This document shows, in pieces, positions 7,956 to 11,923 of a DNA stretch of 11,923 bases; the first letter of the stretch is position 1, and every line of letters begins with the position of its first letter. The stretch covers positions 1 to 11,923 of the forward strand of contig CALEFQ010000104.1 in the NCBI GenBank assembly GCA_937877125.1, written 5' to 3'. Made by a program: the position numbers and the translations under genes. Source of the stretch: an uncultured bacterium (GTDB lineage Bacteria > Patescibacteriota > CALEFQ01). The notes under the pieces are model-generated. The model searched no databases. It worked only from the letters and a program-made list of their open reading frames with translations, and had not been told where the DNA came from.

Positions 7956-8324
7956 TTACTTCCTCGATAAAAAGAAAAACTCTAACAGCACCAAGAAACC
8001 AATCAGCAAACAGCCGTCCCACCAATTAAGCAGCCGGATCGACTGCAACAAAAGCACCCCGATCACCCCGATCGCCAGCAACAAGCCCTGGCGCAATGAA
8101 ACCCCCAAATTGGCGTATAGCTCTTCGCCGCGACTCAAACGCGAGCGCACTTTGTATCCCGCCAGCGCGTAAGTGCCCATTACGGCAAAACCAAGCGCCG
8201 CATAAAATGCGATTACCCCCAGCTTACCACCTTCCGGATCAACACTGAAGAGGATAAAAGCAAAAAGACCCCAGCAGACCAGGGTAATCACTAACAATAA
8301 TAGAAGGTAGAGTTTGAGAGACAT
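7956..8324 (-). CDS. Small integral membrane protein, four predicted helices, unknown function
   Basis: I cannot assign a family to this 122-aa protein. It has four hydrophobic segments at about residues 4-27, 34-57, 76-97 and 99-118. A positively charged loop (YKVRSRLSRGEELYANLGVS) lies between helices two and three, suggesting that loop is cytoplasmic. The ending LEFFFLSRK is basic. There is no signal-peptide cleavage site or catalytic motif. The ATG at 8322-8324 is chosen because an extended -10 box ends six bases before it, so the message would be leaderless. It lies 27 bases upstream of pheS and probably leads the pheS/pheT unit. Its codon use and composition resemble its neighbours. The position before pheS may simply be operon packing. 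Confidence 0.85.
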   Translation of the reverse strand: MSLKLYLLLLLVITLVCWGLFAFILFSVDPEGGKLGVIAFYAALGFAVMGTYALAGYKVRSRLSRGEELYANLGVSLRQGLLLAIGVIGVLLLQSIRLLNWWDGCLLIGFLVLLEFFFLSRK

Positions 8325-8330
8325 AAATAC

Positions 8331-8339
8331 ATTATATCA
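8331..8339 (-). promoter_or_regulatory. Extended -10 promoter, probably leaderless start
   Basis: On the minus strand TGATATAAT combines the TGn extension with a perfect TATAAT (8336-8331). Six bases then precede the ATG, so the usual start point falls on its A at 8324. The -35 region is only T-rich (TTTTTA around 8359-8354), as is often tolerated with an extended -10. It would drive the membrane-protein gene and probably pheS onward. Confidence 0.7.
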
Positions 8340-8391
8340 GAAAAAGCAAAGCTTAAAAACTAAAATCTAAAAGAAGCGAAAAACGCAAAAT

Positions 8392-8407
8392 CCAAAACAG
8401 CTTTTGG
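8392..8407 (-). terminator. Weak intrinsic terminator-like hairpin after the helicase gene
   Basis: CCAAAA and TTTTGG (8392-8397 and 8402-8407) pair around a 4-base loop. On the minus strand the stem is followed by ATTTTGCGTTTTT. It lies 40 bases past the helicase stop. The stem is short and AT-rich, so efficiency is doubtful. The surroundings are AAAACGCAAAAT-like repeat sequence. Confidence 0.5.
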
Positions 8408-8447
8408 CTTTTGATTTGTTTTAAACTTCATGTTTTTATTACAAATT

Positions 8448-11336
8448 TTACTTCCGGTAGGGGCAAATCATCTTAAAATCACAGTACTGGCAGACAAAAG
8501 GGGAAGGCCGGGGCGGGAAGTCGCTTGTTTTTATCTCGTCAAAAACTTTGATCGCATTTTGCTGCACCAAAGCAAGTTTTGACTCAAATTTATCGGCCGT
8601 CAATGAATAAGCTTCATTGTCCTCCAGGTAATAAAGCGTCAGCTTGGCCGGCTTCAAGTTAAAAATCTGCTTCAAAGCCAAGGCATACAGCATTAACTGG
8701 CGCAGGCGCTTCGCGTCCGATTCATATTCTTTCAGGTGCCCGCTTTTATAATCAACCACCTCCACTTTACCGCCAGGTAATTTATCGACCCGATCAATTT
8801 TACCGCGCAGCACATAAGGGCCCAGTTTCATATTGAATTCCTTTTCAACATAAAGCGGATGCCCAAAATTTTTTTTGTTTTTTCGGTAAAACTCCCGCAG
8901 GGCCTGTTCTCCTTTTTTTCGCCCCTCCTGCTCGTGCTTTTTATTGTGATACCACTCGTTAATCCAGTTTTCGTCCAGCATTTTGAGTAATTCTTTTTCA
9001 CTGGGGACTTTTCCGGCCATTAGCACCGTGTAAAAATCACGCAGGGTTTCGTGTAGGCTTTTCCCGTAACTGAAGGTGAAAGAACCGTCGGTCGGTATTT
9101 TCAGAAGATGAGCAAATTTATACTGCAACGGGCATTTTTCAAAGGCTTCCAGCTGGGTGAAACTGAACTTGGCCGGCAGCTGGTGAACCGCCTTAATCTT
9201 GGCGGCTCCGCCCGCAAACAGGCGCTGCTGGCCGAGCAAGTCAGCCACCGTCTCTCCTTTCTTGACTTCAATTTTTTCTTCGATCTCCCGGCAGAACCGG
9301 GACAACTTGCGCTGCCGCTTGCCGCCGTAATCGGCCGCTCCCGTCAGATAGAGCCGTTCCTTTGCCCGCGTCATTCCCACATAGAACAAACGCCTCTCTT
9401 CCTGGACGCGAGACTCCACCGGCAAGTCTTCTTCCAGCAAGTCAGCCGGGATCGGGAGCGGATCGCTTTTTTCCTGGGGCGGAAAATGACCTTCCACCAG
9501 CGACGTCAGAAAAACCACCGGGAATTCCAGGCCCTTGGCCTTGTGAACCGTCATCACCTTGATCGTATCCGGCCCTTCCTGCATCTCGGCCGGAGCCGGG
9601 TCCTCTCCTCCTTCGGTGGCCAGCTCTAATTCAGCGACAAAGTCCTGGACCGTATGTGTCTCCCGATCGGTTTTTTGAAATTGCTGGATTCGCTTGAAAA
9701 GCTCGACCACGTTCTGGAAGCGTTGGGCTTCGGCCAGCGTTTCCTGTTTTTTCAATTGTTCCAGATAACCGGATTCATTGATGAAATTAAGTAAAACCTC
9801 GCTCACTTTTTTTTGCCGAGCCTCGACCGCCTGCTTTTTTAGGAGCCCCAGCAATTTTCTGATTGACTGTCGGGTATTCTCTTTCAGGCCAGCGACGCGC
9901 TCCGCTTCGTCAAAAGCTTCATAGAGGCTGATACTCTTGCGGTTTGCCTGCTGGAGCAGCCGAATGACATCTTGCGGATCAAAATCAAAAACCGTCATAT
10001 GCGTCACGCGATAAAGACTGACGCTGTCCAAAAAATTATTGAGCGTGCGCAAGTAAGCGATCAAGCCCATCACTTCCGGAGTGCTATAAAGTCCCTTGGA
10101 CGCGACAAAAAGATAAGGCAGGTTGGCCCTTTCCAAAACTTTAATAAACGGCTCGGCGTGATCGTTGGCCCGCACCAAAATAGCAAAATCACGCCACTCA
10201 TATTTAGCCTCTTTTCGCAACCGGATGATTTCGCGGGCCACCGCTTTCGCTTCCTGCTCCATCGTCTCCTCCCAAAAAAGAGTCGGCCGCACCTTCTTTT
10301 CGGCCGCGCTTAAGTCCCGGCCGATCTTGAGCTGCTTTTGGATATTTAAGCGAGTTTCCAGGCGATCCGGGTTATTCCCCTGGATCAAATCATAAGCCGC
10401 GTCCAATATCCCGGGCACCGAACGATAGTTCGTGGTCAAAACGATTTCTTTGGCCCGCGGGAAATGCTTTTTGAAATTCAAAATATTATTGAGCGCCGCT
10501 CCCTGGAAACGGTAAATCGACTGGTCGTCGTCCCCCACCACGTTGAGATTATCATTTTTCTGCGACAACAATTTCAGCAATTGGTACTGGGCAAAATTCG
10601 TGTCCTGAAATTCATCCACCAAAATATATTTGAACTGGCTCTGGAATCGACCCAAGACGCTTTTCCGGGTACGAAATAGGCGCAGCGTATACATAATCAA
10701 ATCTCCGAAATCCACATAGCTTTCTTTGCGCATCAGTTCTTGATATTTTTTGTACGCCCCAGCCAACTCGATGATTTTCGCCGTACTTTCTTTTTCTTCT
10801 TCACTTTTGACTTTTGAATTTTGACCTTTGACTTTTTTTGCGTACCGAAAAAACTCCCTCTCATCCACCTCCTCATCTTTAAGCCGCGAAAAGAATTTCG
10901 CCAGCGTCTGAATAAATCTGGTGGGATTCCCCAGCGGCCGGTAATAATCAAGATCGAATTCAAATAAATGCTGGCGGATAAAAAGATACTGGTCCGTCTG
11001 GGTTAGGATCTTAAACTGCGGATCCAGGCCGATATCGAGAGCGTTCTCGGTTAAAATTCTCTTGCCGAATTCGTGGAAGGTATTGATCCATAAATCTTCG
11101 TAGCCTAGCGGCAAAAGCTTATCTACTCTGGTTTCCATTTCTTCGGCCGCTTTCTCCGTGAAAGTCAGGGCCAGGATTTCATTGGCTTTTAGTTTCTGAT
11201 CCAAAATCAGCCAGGCAATCCGGCGCGTGATGACGGTGGTCTTGCCCGTCCCGGCACCGGCCACGATCAACAGCGGGCCGGACCCGTGAGTAACCGCTTT
11301 TTTTTGCTCTGTGTTTAGATCTTTTAGCATATCCAT
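8448..11336 (-). CDS. UvrD/PcrA-type helicase fused to Fe-S PD-(D/E)XK nuclease
   Basis: A 962-aa superfamily 1A helicase-nuclease, probably acting in DNA repair or recombination. Helicase motifs: Walker A GAGTGKT (27-33), Ia ALTFTEKAAEEM, Walker B DEFQDT (241-246), III VVGDDDQSIYRFQGA, IV NYRS, V VMTVHKAKGLEFP (His 598), VI LFYVGMTRAKERLYL (Arg about 657). The C-terminal RecB/AddB-like nuclease starts near FTQLEAFEKCPLQYKF and has GKIDRVD (Asp about 848), VVDYKSG (Asp 862, Lys 864) and QLMLYALALK. Cys 735, 949, 952 and 958 have the C-x213-C-x2-C-x5-C spacing of the AddB iron-sulfur staple. The start MDMLKDLNTEQKKAV (ATG at 11334-11336) fits the family and a -10 box just upstream; ATG at 11330 or 11348 is possible. 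No Shine-Dalgarno. Residues 167-178 are encoded by a repeat. Confidence 0.93.
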   Translation of the reverse strand: MDMLKDLNTEQKKAVTHGSGPLLIVAGAGTGKTTVITRRIAWLILDQKLKANEILALTFTEKAAEEMETRVDKLLPLGYEDLWINTFHEFGKRILTENALDIGLDPQFKILTQTDQYLFIRQHLFEFDLDYYRPLGNPTRFIQTLAKFFSRLKDEEVDEREFFRYAKKVKGQNSKVKSEEEKESTAKIIELAGAYKKYQELMRKESYVDFGDLIMYTLRLFRTRKSVLGRFQSQFKYILVDEFQDTNFAQYQLLKLLSQKNDNLNVVGDDDQSIYRFQGAALNNILNFKKHFPRAKEIVLTTNYRSVPGILDAAYDLIQGNNPDRLETRLNIQKQLKIGRDLSAAEKKVRPTLFWEETMEQEAKAVAREIIRLRKEAKYEWRDFAILVRANDHAEPFIKVLERANLPYLFVASKGLYSTPEVMGLIAYLRTLNNFLDSVSLYRVTHMTVFDFDPQDVIRLLQQANRKSISLYEAFDEAERVAGLKENTRQSIRKLLGLLKKQAVEARQKKVSEVLLNFINESGYLEQLKKQETLAEAQRFQNVVELFKRIQQFQKTDRETHTVQDFVAELELATEGGEDPAPAEMQEGPDTIKVMTVHKAKGLEFPVVFLTSLVEGHFPPQEKSDPLPIPADLLEEDLPVESRVQEERRLFYVGMTRAKERLYLTGAADYGGKRQRKLSRFCREIEEKIEVKKGETVADLLGQQRLFAGGAAKIKAVHQLPAKFSFTQLEAFEKCPLQYKFAHLLKIPTDGSFTFSYGKSLHETLRDFYTVLMAGKVPSEKELLKMLDENWINEWYHNKKHEQEGRKKGEQALREFYRKNKKNFGHPLYVEKEFNMKLGPYVLRGKIDRVDKLPGGKVEVVDYKSGHLKEYESDAKRLRQLMLYALALKQIFNLKPAKLTLYYLEDNEAYSLTADKFESKLALVQQNAIKVFDEIKTSDFPPRPSPFVCQYCDFKMICPYRK
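10803..10838. repeat. CAAAAGT-family repeat inside the helicase coding sequence
   Basis: This 36-base stretch consists of AAAGTCAAAGGTC- and CAAAAGTCAAAAGT-type units on the minus strand and encodes KKVKGQNSKVKS (residues 167-178). Fifteen bases (10803-10817) are identical to 1371-1385 in the gyrB-secE gap. The reading frame is kept, and conserved helicase sequence resumes on both sides. Confidence 0.85.
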
Positions 11337-11343
11337 CGGGAGT

Positions 11344-11373
11344 ATCATAACAGAAATAATAACCAATATCCAA
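11344..11373 (-). promoter_or_regulatory. Candidate helicase promoter, leaderless or one-base leader
   Basis: Minus-strand TATGAT (11349-11344) lies 18 bases from TTGGAT (11373-11368), a weak -35. The expected start is 11337, one base before the ATG at 11336. The -35 and part of the spacer fall in a 13-bp direct repeat, AATAACCAATATC (plus strand, 11358-11370 and 11372-11384). Confidence 0.55.
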
Positions 11374-11394
11374 TAACCAATATCAAATAAAATC

Positions 11395-11444
11395 AAAACT
11401 CCAATTACCAACGAGATCATTTCGATCTTGGCAATTGGAGTTTT
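11395..11444. repeat. 17-bp inverted repeat between alr and the helicase gene
   Basis: AAAACTCCAATTACCAA (11395-11411) pairs with 11428-11444 at 16 of 17 positions around a 16-base loop. The one difference becomes a G-U pair in minus-strand RNA. Flanking sequence holds further CCAATATC/GATATTG phrases. It begins about 30 bases beyond the alr stop and, followed by TTTTGATTTTATTT on the minus strand, could act as the alr terminator. Confidence 0.75.
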
Positions 11445-11473
11445 ATTGGATACTTGTTATTTATTATTTGATA

Positions 11474-11923
11474 TTATTTGACTATTTTCCTCGCCAGCGT
11501 CTCTCGCCACCTGGTCACTATCTCATAATTAATCGTGCCCGCCCACTCGGCCAGCTGTTCAGCGGTAATTTCTTCTTTGCCCTGGACCCCGAGCAAGATT
11601 ACCGGATCTTCCAGCCGGACATTCGGAATATCGGAAACATCGGCCATCAGCATATTCATGCAGACCCGGCCCCGCACCGGCGCCCGACGGCCGTGGATCA
11701 AGACATAAGCCGTATTAGAAAGCTGGCGGTCATAACCATCATAATAACCAATTGGCACCACCGCAATTTTTGATTTTTTGGTGGTTTTATAGGTGCAGCC
11801 GTAACCGATGAAGCTCCCAGCCGGCACTTCTTTGACTTGGGCCACCAAAGATTTCACCGCCAGCGCCGGCTCCAGCTGCAATTGATTGCGATGCAATTTT
11901 ACCGCGCTTAATTTAGTTTCCTG
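11474..11923 (-). CDS. alr: Alanine racemase, C-terminal part, 5' end outside window
   Basis: PLP-dependent racemase supplying D-alanine for peptidoglycan. The visible 149 residues are the C-terminal beta domain with the end of the barrel: LQLEPALAVKSLVAQVKEVP, then SFIGYGCTYKT, whose Tyr corresponds to the second catalytic base of the family. These are followed by IAVVPIGYYDGYDRQLSN, GRRAPVRGRVCMNMLMADVSDIPN and EEITAEQLAEWAGTINYEIVTR. The N-terminal PLP-lysine region is beyond the window edge. The reading frame is open to 11923, so an internal TTG at 11896 is not the start. The stop codon (11474-11476) lies in an ATTATTTG-like repeat. It is upstream of the helicase gene in the same direction, separated by 137 bases containing an inverted repeat and a promoter. 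Confidence 0.95.
   Translation of the reverse strand, partial: QETKLSAVKLHRNQLQLEPALAVKSLVAQVKEVPAGSFIGYGCTYKTTKKSKIAVVPIGYYDGYDRQLSNTAYVLIHGRRAPVRGRVCMNMLMADVSDIPNVRLEDPVILLGVQGKEEITAEQLAEWAGTINYEIVTRWRETLARKIVK

Noticed and set aside
11337..11420. N-terminal extension of the helicase that looks like a membrane anchor (MISLVIGVLILFDIGYW...)
   Set aside because: It is the translation of the inverted repeat, direct repeat and -10 region upstream. The family N-terminus starts at MLKDLNTEQKKAV, and the -10 box predicts a start beside 11336.

Overview
The window looks like a piece of a Patescibacteria (CPR) chromosome, most likely Parcubacteria-like. This is inferred from three things: compact single-copy housekeeping genes that use the standard code; a four-helix-bundle (S23-like) gene wedged into a core operon; and intergenic gaps filled with short phrase-like repeats (AAAACGTAAAACG, CAAAAGTCAAAAGT, CCAATATCCAATAA, TCTTATATCTTA), often arranged as inverted pairs. 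The lineage call is from pattern recognition, not from a marker-gene tree.

Layout. All genes but one lie on the minus strand. Reading in the direction of transcription, from high to low coordinates: the 3' part of alr (alanine racemase, cut by the window edge); a 962-aa UvrD/PcrA-type helicase fused to an Fe-S PD-(D/E)XK nuclease; a unit made of a four-TM membrane protein, pheS, the four-helix-bundle gene and pheT (both subunits of phenylalanyl-tRNA synthetase); then gyrB; then secE-nusG-rplK (preprotein translocase subunit, transcription factor, ribosomal protein L11, the last cut by the other edge). The exception is a 64-aa two-helix membrane protein on the plus strand between gyrB and pheT. 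It has its own near-consensus promoter, strong Shine-Dalgarno and intrinsic terminator.

Signals. secE-nusG-rplK has a TTGCCA-N17-TATAAT promoter. gyrB has candidate promoters and a 9-bp hairpin just before its start codon. The membrane-protein/pheST unit and the helicase each have a -10 box placed so that transcription should begin at, or one base before, the ATG, suggesting leaderless mRNAs. pheT ends at a 10-bp bidirectional intrinsic terminator. Only secE, the four-helix-bundle gene and the 64-aa gene show a clear Shine-Dalgarno.

Most worth a second look: (1) the self-contained 64-aa gene cassette; (2) the four-helix-bundle gene sitting exactly between pheS and pheT, bracketed by 31-bp inverted repeats (27/31 identical), with a gene-less pair of the same repeat just beyond pheT; (3) a copy of the CAAAAGT repeat inside the helicase coding sequence, in frame. 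No stretch longer than 300 bases lacks a gene, and I saw no tRNA, rRNA, CRISPR array or transposase.
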